From positions 1 to 64,000 of the forward strand of contig JAIVJI010000069.1 of NCBI GenBank assembly GCA_020200135.1: DNA of 64,000 nt, read 5' to 3'. A program made the position numbers and the translations under genes. Under the pieces are notes generated by a model that did not search any database, was not told where the DNA came from, and saw only the letters and a list, made by a program, of their open reading frames with translations. Below are positions 39,442 to 50,848 of this stretch, one piece after another (positions within the stretch are counted from its first letter, which is position 1; each line of letters starts with the position of its first letter). The stretch is from Acidobacteriota bacterium (GTDB lineage Bacteria; Acidobacteriota; Blastocatellia; Pyrinomonadales; Pyrinomonadaceae).

Positions 39442-39951
39442 ATGCTCGTCTACGGCCTTCGTCTTCTCGTCGCACTCATCACCTTCGCGGTCGGCGCCAC
39501 CGCCAGCTGGCTCCTCGGCTCGGGGAAACCCGCGTGCCGCCAATTCCGCACCGAGACGAACCAGCAACTGTTCGTCGTCAAGCTGCAAAAGGAGCTTCCG
39601 CACCCGCCGCCCGCCATGTACGGCCCGACCCACTGCGACTCGCGGGCCAAGTGGGAGGGCGACGAGGCCGCCGTGGTTGAGGGCGGCATCCTGAACGGTA
39701 AGGCGCACAGCCTGCCCGCCCCGGTCTACCCGACCGAGGCGAGGGCCGCGCGCGTGCGCGGGTCGGTGCCCGTGCGCGTCGTCGTTGACGTAAGCGGGCG
39801 AGTGACCTCGGCCGAGGCTTACGGCGGGCCGAAGCTTCTGCACGAGGCGGCGGAGGACGCCGCGCTTGAGGCGCTCTTCGCCCCGACGCGGCTCTCGGGC
39901 CGCCCCGTCAAGGTCAGCGGCACCATCAACTACCACTTCTCGCTCCAATAG
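39442..39951 (+). CDS. TonB-like C-terminal domain protein
   Basis: PAPVYPTEARAARVRGSVPVRVVVDVSGRVTSAEAYGGPKLLHEAAEDAALEALFAPTRLSGRPVKVSGTINYHF. Confidence 0.85.
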   Translation: MLVYGLRLLVALITFAVGATASWLLGSGKPACRQFRTETNQQLFVVKLQKELPHPPPAMYGPTHCDSRAKWEGDEAAVVEGGILNGKAHSLPAPVYPTEARAARVRGSVPVRVVVDVSGRVTSAEAYGGPKLLHEAAEDAALEALFAPTRLSGRPVKVSGTINYHFSLQ

Positions 39952-40034
39952 CTCGGACGCGAGGGCGCGCCGCCCGTCCTCCACCGGGGCTTCAGCCGGC
40001 GCGCGCTCTCGCATCTGCCTCAAACGAATCTGAG

Positions 40035-41438
<1,404 letters not shown>

Positions 41439-41469
41439 CACCGAAGTTTTTTACACGGACTCTTTCATC

Positions 41470-42546
41470 ATGTTAGTGCTCGGCATCGAAAGCTCGTGCG
41501 ACGAGACGGCGGCGGCGCTGGTGCGCGACGGCCGCGAGATGGTCTCGTCGGTCATCTCCTCGCAGGTCGAGATTCACAGGCGCTTCGGCGGCGTCGTGCC
41601 GGAGCTCGCCTCGCGCGAGCACCTCGAAAAGATAGTCCCCGTCGTCGAGGAGGCTTTCGCGCGCGCCGGCGTGGCGAAGGAGGAGATCGACGGCGTCGCC
41701 GTCACGCGCGGGCCCGGCCTCGTCGGCTCGCTCCTCGTCGGGCTCTCGTTCGCGAAGGCGATGGCCTACGCGCTCGAAAAACCCTTCGTCGGCGTCAACC
41801 ACATCGAGGGGCACATCTACTCGGTCGTCTTCGACAACCCGCCCATCGAGTACCCGGCCTTCGCGCTCGTCGTCTCGGGCGGACACACCAACCTCTTCCT
41901 CGTGCCCGAGCCGGGCCGCTACCGCGTGCTGGCGCGCACGCGCGACGACGCGGCGGGCGAGGCTTACGACAAGGTCGCGAAGATGCTGGGCCTGGGCTAC
42001 CCCGGCGGCCCCGTCATCGAACGCCTCGCGCGCGACGGCGACCCGCGCGCCGTGCGCTTCGCGGTGCCGCGCATGGGCGACGGACTGCCCGACTTCAGCT
42101 TCAGCGGGTTGAAGACCGCCGTCTCGAAGCACGTCCGCGAGACCGGGCTGAAGCCCGTGGCCGAGGGCGAGGAGCCTTCGCGGGCGGTCAAGGATTTGGC
42201 GGCGAGCTTTCAAAGCGTGGTCATCCGCTCGCTGGTCGGCACGACCGAGCGGCTCGCGGCCGAGCACAGGCCCCGGACGCTCATCGTCGCGGGCGGCGTC
42301 GCCTGCAACGAGGCTCTCAGGCAGGCGTCGCGCGAGGCGGGCGTGCGTCTGGGCGTCCCCGTCTACTTCCCCTCGCGCCACCTCTCGACCGACAACGCCG
42401 CGATGATCGCCGCCGCCGGCACCGTCAAACTCCTCGCCGGACTGAGAGACGGTTTGGACCTCGACGCGGACGTCTCGCTCCGCCTCCAGAACGTCGGCCT
42501 CGAAGAGGACGCGCGCGCGCGCGGCCACATCCACTACAGGCTGTGA
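41470..42546 (+). CDS. tsaD: tRNA threonylcarbamoyladenosine biosynthesis protein TsaD
   Basis: VLGIESSCDETAAALV...GVNHIEGHIYS...VVSGGHTNL. Confidence 0.97.
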   Translation: MLVLGIESSCDETAAALVRDGREMVSSVISSQVEIHRRFGGVVPELASREHLEKIVPVVEEAFARAGVAKEEIDGVAVTRGPGLVGSLLVGLSFAKAMAYALEKPFVGVNHIEGHIYSVVFDNPPIEYPAFALVVSGGHTNLFLVPEPGRYRVLARTRDDAAGEAYDKVAKMLGLGYPGGPVIERLARDGDPRAVRFAVPRMGDGLPDFSFSGLKTAVSKHVRETGLKPVAEGEEPSRAVKDLAASFQSVVIRSLVGTTERLAAEHRPRTLIVAGGVACNEALRQASREAGVRLGVPVYFPSRHLSTDNAAMIAAAGTVKLLAGLRDGLDLDADVSLRLQNVGLEEDARARGHIHYRL

Positions 42547-42551
42547 CCGGG

Positions 42552-42573
42552 GTGATAAGTGATGAGTGATAAG
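42552..42573. repeat. Single heptad arm (GTGATAA family) containing a start codon
   Basis: GTGATAA GTGATGA GTGATAAG; ATG at 42562 opens the next ORF. Confidence 0.6.
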
Positions 42574-42783
42574 AAAAGCGGCTGGCGGGGGTCTTTGCAG
42601 TTGCTCGGCTCGGCGCTCGTGCTGCTCGCGCCCGTGCTGATGCTCGCCGCGTTCTTCTCGGAGCCTGCCGAGCCGGGGCTCAAGCGACACTTCACGCCGC
42701 CGGGGGTCGTCATCCTTGCGGCGGGGACTCTGCTTCACACGCTGAGCGGGCTGAGGTCGGCCGCGGGCGTGCGGACAGACTGA
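42562..42783 (+). CDS. Small membrane protein, hypothetical
   Basis: 73 aa with two hydrophobic segments; downstream of tsaD. Confidence 0.6.
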   Translation: MSDKKSGWRGSLQLLGSALVLLAPVLMLAAFFSEPAEPGLKRHFTPPGVVILAAGTLLHTLSGLRSAAGVRTD

Positions 42784-42827
42784 AGGCCGCCCGGCTTCAC
42801 AAAGAGCGAGGGAGCCGGGCGGCCTTC
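42782..42827. terminator. Bidirectional-type hairpin
   Basis: GAAGGCCGCCCGGCT ... AGCCGGGCGGCCTTC, 15-bp stem. Confidence 0.65.
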
Positions 42828-42918
42828 GTCATGCCGCGCGTCAGCGGATTCTCCCGAGGGAGGTCAACGGCGACGGGCGACAATCCTGATGCGGCGCGCG
42901 TGCGCCGGAAAATCTTCT

Positions 42919-43284
42919 TCAGTTCCGAGCGGCGGTCAGCACCTCGCCGGACTGCGCGCCGATGATGATGCGGCGCGCGAACTTCTGCGGGTTCTCCACG
43001 TCGAGGTCGACGGTGACCATGTCGCCGACGCGCAGCTTCTTCAGGTCGATGCGCTTGCCCTTGAGCGTGACGTGCGTGTCGGCCGCGTCGGTCGCGATGA
43101 CGTGCTCGACGCCGCTGCGCGCGATGATGGAGATGTGCCGCCGGCTGACCTCGACGACCTTGGCGTCCACCATCCGCACGTCCGTGTCCTTCTGCTGTTC
43201 GCCGTCGGAGGCCGCCAGAGCCGGCGCGTACGCCGCGAGCACCAACAGAACCGCGAACAGACTTGCAAGGCTTCTTCTTCTCAT
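42919..43284 (-). CDS. Exported hypothetical protein
   Basis: MRRRSLASLFAVLLVLAAYAPALAASDGEQQ leader; coherent C-terminal domain. Confidence 0.7.
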   Translation of the reverse strand: MRRRSLASLFAVLLVLAAYAPALAASDGEQQKDTDVRMVDAKVVEVSRRHISIIARSGVEHVIATDAADTHVTLKGKRIDLKKLRVGDMVTVDLDVENPQKFARRIIIGAQSGEVLTAARN

Positions 43285-43598
43285 CTCAAGGCTCCTGAGT
43301 CGAACGGAAAAGCTTTCGTGGTATTTCGCATGGCAACCGATATGCCGCGACATCCTCTACGGCTAATCGCGTAAAAATTCCGGCGAAAATATCAAACCAT
43401 CTTTGAGAAACGCGCGCGGAAACGTCCGCTTGTACGGCGTGAGGACGTTTCGTAACGGTACGCGCCGCGACGACTGGCGGGCCGTTTGCCGTCCCCGAGC
43501 GGGAGCGGTTACTATGACGACCTCGTAAACCGACGCCCGCGCGGGCGCGTCCCCGGACGCCGGCGTCGGCCGACTCACGAGAGAAAGTTCCCACTTTA

Positions 43599-45407
43599 AT
43601 GTCCCTGACTCAAGGCAAGGCGTCGAAGCTCCTGCGCTGTCTCATCCTGTCCGCGCTGGCGCCCCTCTGCGCGCAGGCGCGCCCGTCCCCCGCGCCGCGG
43701 CAGACGCCGACCCCGCAGCAGCAGACGCCCGCGCCCCGGACGGGTCGCTCCTACGAGAGCGCGCCGCCGCCCGCGCGCAAGGCGGCGACGCCCGCGCCGC
43801 AATCGCCCTCGCCCGTCACCTTCGAGGACGCGGCCGCACGGCTCGGCGTGAACTTCCGCCACGCGGCCTCGCCGACCTCGCAGAAGTACCTGCCCGAAAC
43901 GATGGGCGCGGGCGTCGCGCTCTTCGACTTCGACGCGGACGGCCGCCTCGACCTCTTCTTCACCAACGGCGCCGCGTTGGCCGACCCGATGCCCGAGGCG
44001 GGCGCGCCCGACAAGCGCGACCCGCGCTTCTGGAACCGGCTCTACCGGCAGAAGCCGGACGGCACCTTCGAGGACGTGACCGAGCGCGCGGGGCTTCGCG
44101 GCGAGGGCTACTCGATGGGCGCGGCCGCCGGCGACTTCGACGGCGACGGACGGACAGACCTCTACGTCGCCGCGCTCGGCGGCGCGGGCCGCCTCTACCG
44201 CAACCGCGGCGACGGCACGTTCGAGGACGTGACGCGGAAGTTGAACGCAGGGGTGGCGGGCTGGGGGACGAGCGCCGGCTGGTTCGACTACGACGCCGAC
44301 GGCCGACTCGACCTCTTCGTCGCGCGCTACATGGAGTGGGACTTCCGCGCGGGCTCGCTCCACTGCGGCTCGGACGCGGCGCGCGCCTACTGCCACCCGG
44401 ACAACTTCCGCGGCGCCGCGCCCGTCCTCCTCCATCAGAAACCCGACGGAACTTTTGAAGACGTGAGCGCGCGCGCCGGGATAGCCGACCCCGAGGGCAA
44501 GGGGCTCGGCGTCGTCTTCGCAGACTTCGACGGCGACGGACGGACGGACGTGTTCCAGGCCAACGACAACGCGCGGCAGTTCCTCTTCCGCAACAGGGGC
44601 GACGGCACGTTCGAGGAAGTGGCGCTCCCCGCCGGCGTCGGCTATGACGAGAACGGGAAGTCTTTCGCCGGGATGGGCGTGGACGCCGGCGACTTCGACG
44701 GAGACGGCCGCGTGGACATCTTCGTCACCGCGCTCACGAACGAGACCTACCCGCTCTTCCGCAACAACGGCGACGGGAGCTTTAACTACGCGACGGGGAC
44801 GACGGGACTGTCGGCCATCACAGTCCCCTACTCCGGCTGGGGCGCGCGCCTCGCCGACTTCGACGCCGACGGCCTGCGCGACATCTTCGTCGCGCAGGGG
44901 CACGTCCTCGACACCATCGAGAAGACGACCGGCTTCGTCGCCTACAGACAGCCGGCGCTGCTGCTCAGAAACACCGGCCGTGCGTTCGTCAACGTCTCGG
45001 CCTCGGCGGGGCTCGCGCGCCCGCTCGCCGCGCGCGGCGCCGCCTTCGGCGACATCGACAACGACGGCGACACCGACGCGGTCGTCGCGCAGACCGACGG
45101 CGCGGCGCTCGTCCTGCGCAACTCGGGCGCGAAGAACCGCTGGCTCGGGCTCTCGCTCGCGGGCGCGCGCGGCAACCGGCAGGGCCTCGGCGCGCGCGTG
45201 ACCGTGACCGACTCGGGCGGCGCGCGGCAGGTCTTTGACGTGACGGCCTCGGGCAGTTATCTTTCTTCAAACGACACGCGCCTGCTCGTCGGCCTCGGAA
45301 GCAAGACCGGCGTCCGCACGGTCGAGGTTCGCTGGCCGGGCGGCAAGGCGCAGACGCTCAACTCCCCCGCGTTGGACACATACCACACCGTCCGCGAGCA
45401 GCCCTGA
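43599..45407 (+). CDS. CRTAC1 family protein (FG-GAP/VCBS repeats plus ASPIC/UnbV domain)
   Basis: Repeated DFDGDGRTD/DYDADGRLD motifs; C-terminal RLLVGLGSKTGVRTVEVRWPGGKAQTL. Confidence 0.93.
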   Translation: MSLTQGKASKLLRCLILSALAPLCAQARPSPAPRQTPTPQQQTPAPRTGRSYESAPPPARKAATPAPQSPSPVTFEDAAARLGVNFRHAASPTSQKYLPETMGAGVALFDFDADGRLDLFFTNGAALADPMPEAGAPDKRDPRFWNRLYRQKPDGTFEDVTERAGLRGEGYSMGAAAGDFDGDGRTDLYVAALGGAGRLYRNRGDGTFEDVTRKLNAGVAGWGTSAGWFDYDADGRLDLFVARYMEWDFRAGSLHCGSDAARAYCHPDNFRGAAPVLLHQKPDGTFEDVSARAGIADPEGKGLGVVFADFDGDGRTDVFQANDNARQFLFRNRGDGTFEEVALPAGVGYDENGKSFAGMGVDAGDFDGDGRVDIFVTALTNETYPLFRNNGDGSFNYATGTTGLSAITVPYSGWGARLADFDADGLRDIFVAQGHVLDTIEKTTGFVAYRQPALLLRNTGRAFVNVSASAGLARPLAARGAAFGDIDNDGDTDAVVAQTDGAALVLRNSGAKNRWLGLSLAGARGNRQGLGARVTVTDSGGARQVFDVTASGSYLSSNDTRLLVGLGSKTGVRTVEVRWPGGKAQTLNSPALDTYHTVREQP

Positions 45408-45465
45408 GCGGCGGACGCCTTTTGATTTGAATTCCCCTTTTGATTTGAACTCCGAAGTAACGCAG

Positions 45466-47340
45466 ATGAAAAGTCCGTCCCCTTCCGCCCGCGGCGCGCG
45501 CGCTCTCGCCCTCTCGGCCCTCGCCTCGCTCCTTCTCTTCCCGGCGCGACTCCCGGCGCAGACCGCCCAGCCCGCGCAGACGGGCGGCGTCTCGACCGGC
45601 ACCGGGCTCGTCTCCGCGACGCGGCGCACCGCCGGCATCACCGACGCGAAGGCGCCCGTCGTCTTCGAGGACGTGACGGCGCGCACCGCGCTCGCGCAGT
45701 TCCGCCACGCGGCGGGCGGGCCTAAGAAGGACTACATCGTCGAGACGACCTCGGGCGGCGTCGCCGTCTTCGACTACGACAACGACGGGCTGCCCGACGT
45801 CTACCTCCTCAACGGCTCGACGATGGCGGCCGAGCGCGGGCGTGAGAAGCCGGCGCGCGCCGCGCTCTACCGCAACCTCGGCGGCTGGAAGTTCGAGGAC
45901 GTGACCGAGCGCGCCGGCGTCGCCAACGGGCGCTGGGGCATGGGCGTCGCCGTGGGCGACTACGACAACGACGGCTTCGCGGACATGTTCGTCGGCAACT
46001 TCGGCACGTCGCGCCTCTACCGCAACAACGGCAACGGCACCTTCACCGACGTCGCGCCCAAATTAGGCGTCGCGCGCAAAGGCTGGTCTACGGGCGCGAG
46101 CTTCGGCGACTACGACGCGGACGGCCGCCTCGACCTCTTCGTCCCCGGCTACGTCGCGCTCGACATGGAGAACCTCCCGCCGTCGCCTTCGGACGCGCCC
46201 CGGCCCGGGCAGGTCACGCAGAACTTCTGCCAGTTCCGCGGCGTCCCCGTCATGTGCGGCCCGCGCGGGCTGAAGGGCGACACCGACTCGCTCTACCGCC
46301 AGAAGGCCGACGGGACGTTCGAGGACGTTTCCGACAAGTCGGGCGTGAACGACGCCTCACGCTATTACGGCTTCTCGTCGGCGTGGGTGCGCGTCGACGA
46401 GGACGACCGGCTCGACCTCGTCGTCATCAACGACTCGACGCCCAACCAGCTCTACATCAACAACGGCGACGGGACGTTCGAGGAGACGGGCTACCCTTCG
46501 GGCGTGGCGCTGAACGAGAACGGGCGCGAGCAGGCGGGGATGGGGCTCGGCGTCGGCGACTACGACAACGACGGGCGCGTGGACTTCTTCGTCACGAACT
46601 TCTCGGACGACTCGAACACGCTCTACCACAACGACGGCGAGGGCAACTTCACCGACGTGACCTTTCAGACGGGGATGGGCGAGCCGTCCATCCCGTTCCT
46701 CGGCTGGGGCGCGGCCTTCCTCGACTACGACGCCGACGGCTGGAAGGACGTCTTCGTCGCCAACGGCCACGTCTACCCCGACGTCGACGGGCAGCAGTGG
46801 GGCACGTCCTACGCGCAGCAGCCTTTGCTCTTCCGCAACAACGCGCACCCGGACGCGCAGCAGGCCGCGCGCGGCGCGCGCAAGTTCGAGCGCGTCGGCG
46901 TCGCCCCCGGCTCGGCTCTCGCGGAGGCGTGGCCGAGCCGCGGCCTCGCCGTCGCCGACCTCGACCAGGACGGCCGGCTCGACCTCGTCCTCAACAACAC
47001 GGACGCGCCGCCCGCCCTGCTCCGCAACGTCACGAGCGGCACGGGGGCGAAGAACCACTGGCTGCGTCTGCGCCTCGTCGGCGACCCCGCGCGCAAGAGC
47101 CCGCGCGACGCGACCGGCGCGACCGTCTACGTCACGACGGGCAAACTCCGCCAGCGCGCGGACGTGACGAGCGGCGGCAGCTACTCCTCGCAGAACGACC
47201 CCTGCCTCTACTTCGGCCTCGGCGCCGCGACCAGAGTGGACAGGCTCGAAGTCAAATGGCCCGACGGCTCCGCCGAGACCTTCGCCGCGCCCGCCGTGGA
47301 CAAGACGCTCACGCTCACGCAGGGCAAAGGCACGAAGTAA
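45466..47340 (+). CDS. CRTAC1 family protein, tandem paralog
   Basis: FDYDNDGLPDVYLLNG, VGDYDNDGF repeats; C-terminal YFGLGAATRVDRLEVKWPDGSAETF. Confidence 0.93.
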   Translation: MKSPSPSARGARALALSALASLLLFPARLPAQTAQPAQTGGVSTGTGLVSATRRTAGITDAKAPVVFEDVTARTALAQFRHAAGGPKKDYIVETTSGGVAVFDYDNDGLPDVYLLNGSTMAAERGREKPARAALYRNLGGWKFEDVTERAGVANGRWGMGVAVGDYDNDGFADMFVGNFGTSRLYRNNGNGTFTDVAPKLGVARKGWSTGASFGDYDADGRLDLFVPGYVALDMENLPPSPSDAPRPGQVTQNFCQFRGVPVMCGPRGLKGDTDSLYRQKADGTFEDVSDKSGVNDASRYYGFSSAWVRVDEDDRLDLVVINDSTPNQLYINNGDGTFEETGYPSGVALNENGREQAGMGLGVGDYDNDGRVDFFVTNFSDDSNTLYHNDGEGNFTDVTFQTGMGEPSIPFLGWGAAFLDYDADGWKDVFVANGHVYPDVDGQQWGTSYAQQPLLFRNNAHPDAQQAARGARKFERVGVAPGSALAEAWPSRGLAVADLDQDGRLDLVLNNTDAPPALLRNVTSGTGAKNHWLRLRLVGDPARKSPRDATGATVYVTTGKLRQRADVTSGGSYSSQNDPCLYFGLGAATRVDRLEVKWPDGSAETFAAPAVDKTLTLTQGKGTK

Positions 47341-47367
47341 GACCGCGGCTGAGTCACTGATGCGCCG

Positions 47368-48534
47368 CTAAAGCAAAGCCGCGCCGGTGTTGGCCCGGCC
47401 TTCGGCGAAGCGCGTGGGGCGGAGGGCGTGAACGTCTAAGGTGTGTGCGTCGCCGTCGAGGATGTGTTCGGCGAGCAGTTGACCGAGCGCGGGCGAGTGC
47501 ATGACCCCGTGGCCGGAGGAGCCGTTGGCGAGATAAAAGTTCTCAAGGCCGGGCGCCGGGCCGAGGAGCGCGTGCCTGTCGGGCGACATCTCGTAGACCC
47601 CGGCACGGCACGCCGCGCGGTCTATCACCGCCGCGCCCAGACACGGCACGCGCGCACGCGCCTTCGACACGACGGCCGCCAGCCACTCCTCGTCCACGTC
47701 CGTCTCGAACGGGTCGGCGCCGTGCGGCGGCTCATCCGGCCAGAGCAGCAGCACCCGCCCGTCGCGCACGCGCAGGTGAAAGCCGTCACCGGCGTAGATG
47801 GTCATCGGCATCTCTTCGGGCAGCAGTTCCGTGGGGCGCGTGACGGCGATCTGCCGCCGGAGCGGCGTCACCGGAATCTCGACGCCGGCCAAACGCCCGA
47901 CCTCAGCCGCCCACGCGCCCGCCGCGTTGACGACGACGCCCGCCGAGACCTCGCCGCCGCTCGTCCGAAGCGTGCGGACTCTCCCATTCGCGTCCACTTC
48001 AACGCCTTCGAGCGACACGCCGTACTCGAACCTTGCGCCGAGCCGCGCGGCGGCCTCCGCGTAGCCGCGCATGATTTCGAGCGGGCGGACGAAGCCGTCG
48101 GTCGGGCAGTAGACGCCGCCCGCCACGCCCTCCGTGTTCAAAGCCGGGTTGAGCCGCGCGACCTCTTCGGCCGTCAGGGCGCGCGCTTCGAGGAGCCCGC
48201 ACTCGTGCTGCACGGACTGCGCCGCGACGAGCGCGTCCAACTCGGCTTCGCCCGTGGCGACGAAGAGGTAGCCGCGTTGAAGAAAGCCCGGGTCAACACC
48301 CGTCTCCTCCTCGAAGCGCAGCAGCTTCTCGCGCGAAAGCATGGAGAGGCGGACGTTGACCTCGGTGCCGAACTGCGCGCGGAAGCCGCCGGTCGCTCGC
48401 CCCGTGCTCCCCGCGCCCGGCCGCGCGCCGCGCTCCAGCACCAGCACGTCGCGCGCGCCGCGCGCCGCGAGGTGGTACGCCGCGCTCGCGCCGACGACGC
48501 CCCCACCGACGATGACGACTTCGGCTGTCCGCAT
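47368..48534 (-). CDS. FAD-dependent oxidoreductase (DAO family)
   Basis: VVIVGGGVVGASAAYHLAARGARDVLVLERG...YLANGSSGHGVMHSPALGQLLAE. Confidence 0.92.
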   Translation of the reverse strand: MRTAEVVIVGGGVVGASAAYHLAARGARDVLVLERGARPGAGSTGRATGGFRAQFGTEVNVRLSMLSREKLLRFEEETGVDPGFLQRGYLFVATGEAELDALVAAQSVQHECGLLEARALTAEEVARLNPALNTEGVAGGVYCPTDGFVRPLEIMRGYAEAAARLGARFEYGVSLEGVEVDANGRVRTLRTSGGEVSAGVVVNAAGAWAAEVGRLAGVEIPVTPLRRQIAVTRPTELLPEEMPMTIYAGDGFHLRVRDGRVLLLWPDEPPHGADPFETDVDEEWLAAVVSKARARVPCLGAAVIDRAACRAGVYEMSPDRHALLGPAPGLENFYLANGSSGHGVMHSPALGQLLAEHILDGDAHTLDVHALRPTRFAEGRANTGAALL

Positions 48535-48540
48535 TGTCTT

Positions 48541-49529
48541 AAGTCTCGGCGAGGCCGAACTTGCTGGCGAGGACGAGGCTGATGGCGCCCATCATCGTCG
48601 GCTCCGACAGAGTAGAGGCGACGATGCGCGCCGAGGGCAGGCCGCGCCGGATGCTGCGCTGGATGGTCTCTTCGAGCGAGGGCGCGATGATGGGCCACGC
48701 GCGCGTGATCTGGCCGCCGACGACCACCGCCTCGGGCGAGAGCCCGACGATGAGGTTCGAGATGCCGATGCCGAGGTAGTGCGCCGTCTCGGAACTCGCC
48801 CGCCGCCCCGCGCTCGCCGCGGTAAATCTGCCCGTCGAAGACTATCCCGGTGCCGAGGCCCTCGGCGACGAGCGCGATGATGAAGTCGCGCGCCTCAGAC
48901 ACCTCGGGCCGCCCGAACCACAGCTCGGCGAGCGCGGCGGCGTTGGCGTCGTTGTCGACGCGCGCCTTCAGACCCGTCGCGCGCTCGATCTCCTCGGCGA
49001 TGGGCCAGTCGCGCCAGCGGAAGTACGGGATGTAGATGGCGCGGCCGTTGCCGGTGTCCACGAGTCCGGGCAGGCTGACCCCGACGCCGGCGATGGTGCC
49101 CTGATGTTCGCGCGCGGCTATCTCGCGCAGCCGCTCGATGACCTGCGCGGCCAGCTCTTCGGGGCGCGGGCTGTTCTCGAAGCTCTCGCGCGAGAGCACG
49201 CGCCCGACGAGGTCGCTGGTGGCGATGGTGGTGTGCGAGGGCGTGACGTCGATGCCGATGGCGGTGGCGCCCGCGGCGCGCAGGCGGAGCAGCGTCGGGC
49301 GGCGCCCGCCGGTCGAGGCGCCCGCGCCTATCTCCTCGATGAGCCCCTCGTCCTTCAGCTCCTCGACGATGGTCGAGACGGTCGAGCGCTGCAACTCGGT
49401 CGAGCGCGCGATCTCGGCGCGCGAGATGGGCTCGCGGTCGCGTATGTAGTTGAGGACGAACTGCCGGTTGATGTCCCGGATCGTCGAAGACCGCGCCGCC
49501 TGCGCCTTCGTGAGATCGATGCGTCGCAT
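48541..49529 (-). pseudogene. ROK family transcriptional regulator with internal deletion plus frameshift near 48790
   Basis: HTH plus ROK N-half through GTGIVFDGQIYRGERGAAGEF; the other frame then continues ETAHYLGIGISNLIVGLSPEAVVVGGQITRAWPIIAPSLEETIQRS. The HxxxxxxxxxCxCGxxGCLE segment is absent. Confidence 0.82.
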
Positions 49530-49537
49530 GTTGAATC

Positions 49538-49654
49538 AGTAGACAGGAGTCAGTAGTCAATAGGCTCCGCTTGATGTGCGTTGACGATGACAAGCCGGCC
49601 GCCCGGCTCTTAAAGATTCTTCTACTGTCTACTGACTAATGACTCCTGTCTACT
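49538..49654. repeat. Heptad palindrome, AGTAGAC family, copy 2
   Basis: AGTAGACAGGAGTCAGTAGTCAATAG vs CTACTGACTAATGACTCCTGTCTACT, 26-bp stem with two mismatches. Confidence 0.8.
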
Positions 49655-49657
49655 CTC

Positions 49658-50848
49658 TTACGGCTTCGGCGCGGGCTGCGCCGGCATGTTGAAGAGAGTG
49701 TCTTCGACGGAGACACCGGCCCTGACCTCCGTGAGCTTGCGCGTGAAGCTGTTATAGGTGTCAATGGCCGACGTGCGCATCGTGAACGGCAGCTTGATCC
49801 CTTCGACCTCACGATAGTCCTCGAAGTCTATCTGCTCGGGGAGCTGATTGAGGATGGCGTCGGTGAGCGTCAAGATGCGCAGGAGCAGCCCCGTCTGCGC
49901 GTCGAAGAAGTATCGGCGCTGGACGCCTTCCGACGGGCGGTCTACGACGACGACGGCGTCGCGGTCGCCGACCCTGCGTCGTCCGGCCACGCGCATCGTC
50001 TGCGCCGGCGTGAACTTGACGGCGCGGAACATATCGGCCACGCCCTTAATGTCGCCCAACTCCTTCGGCGTCACCGCGCGATGCGAGCGCGGGTTGACGA
50101 CCCAGCCGGCCGCGCCGTTGACCGCCTGCGAGAACCTCCCCTGTTGCGGGATTTCGACGACCATCAGGAACTTGTCCGACCCCTTGACGGTGGCCTCGAA
50201 CGGCCACACGCGTCCCTGCGAAGCCTCGCGCGTGCCCTTGAACGTCAGCGTCTCGGTCTTCGCCAGAGCGTCCTGGCCGCCGACGGCCGCGACGTACTTG
50301 TCGAAGACCTGTTGGACGGTCGGCTGCGCCGGGCGCGGCGCGTTCGCCCCGGGCGCGGCGCCGGCCGGTGGCGTGGGGCGCGCGGCTGGCGCGGGCTCGT
50401 GCCCCGAGACGGCGAGCGGGAGCGTCGGCAGGCTCGGCGGGTGCTCCTGCCCGCGGTGGCAGGTGTAGCAGGTCACCTGGCCGCGGCTCAGCCCGAACTG
50501 GCCGCCGTTGACCGTGAGCACCATCCTCATCATCTCGCGCGCTATCTTCTTGTGCTCGTTCTCGTCGCTCTCCCAGACCCAGTTGGTCTGACCCGTCTGC
50601 GGGTCGCGCCCCTTGTTGACGTGGCAGAAGCCACACTGGACGCCGAGCGAGGCCGCGATGAAGTTCATCTCGGGGAGGAGCTGCGACTCGGGGAGCCCCT
50701 TCAAGACCTGTATGTTCTTGCGCGTCTGCTCGACGGGTCTGTCGGCGACCTGCGGCCCCTGCGCGGAGCCGCGCCCCCACAGCGCGAACGAGGCGGCGAG
50801 TGTCAGCGCCGCGCACACGACTCCGCGCATTAAACGCTCTTTCGACAT
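49658..50848 (-). CDS. Diheme c-type cytochrome (PRC cytochrome-like) fused to an outer-membrane lipoprotein-like domain
   Basis: CGFCH and CYTCH motifs in an N-terminal region resembling the photosynthetic reaction-centre cytochrome c family; C-terminal beta-rich region. Confidence 0.85.
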   Translation of the reverse strand: MSKERLMRGVVCAALTLAASFALWGRGSAQGPQVADRPVEQTRKNIQVLKGLPESQLLPEMNFIAASLGVQCGFCHVNKGRDPQTGQTNWVWESDENEHKKIAREMMRMVLTVNGGQFGLSRGQVTCYTCHRGQEHPPSLPTLPLAVSGHEPAPAARPTPPAGAAPGANAPRPAQPTVQQVFDKYVAAVGGQDALAKTETLTFKGTREASQGRVWPFEATVKGSDKFLMVVEIPQQGRFSQAVNGAAGWVVNPRSHRAVTPKELGDIKGVADMFRAVKFTPAQTMRVAGRRRVGDRDAVVVVDRPSEGVQRRYFFDAQTGLLLRILTLTDAILNQLPEQIDFEDYREVEGIKLPFTMRTSAIDTYNSFTRKLTEVRAGVSVEDTLFNMPAQPAPKP

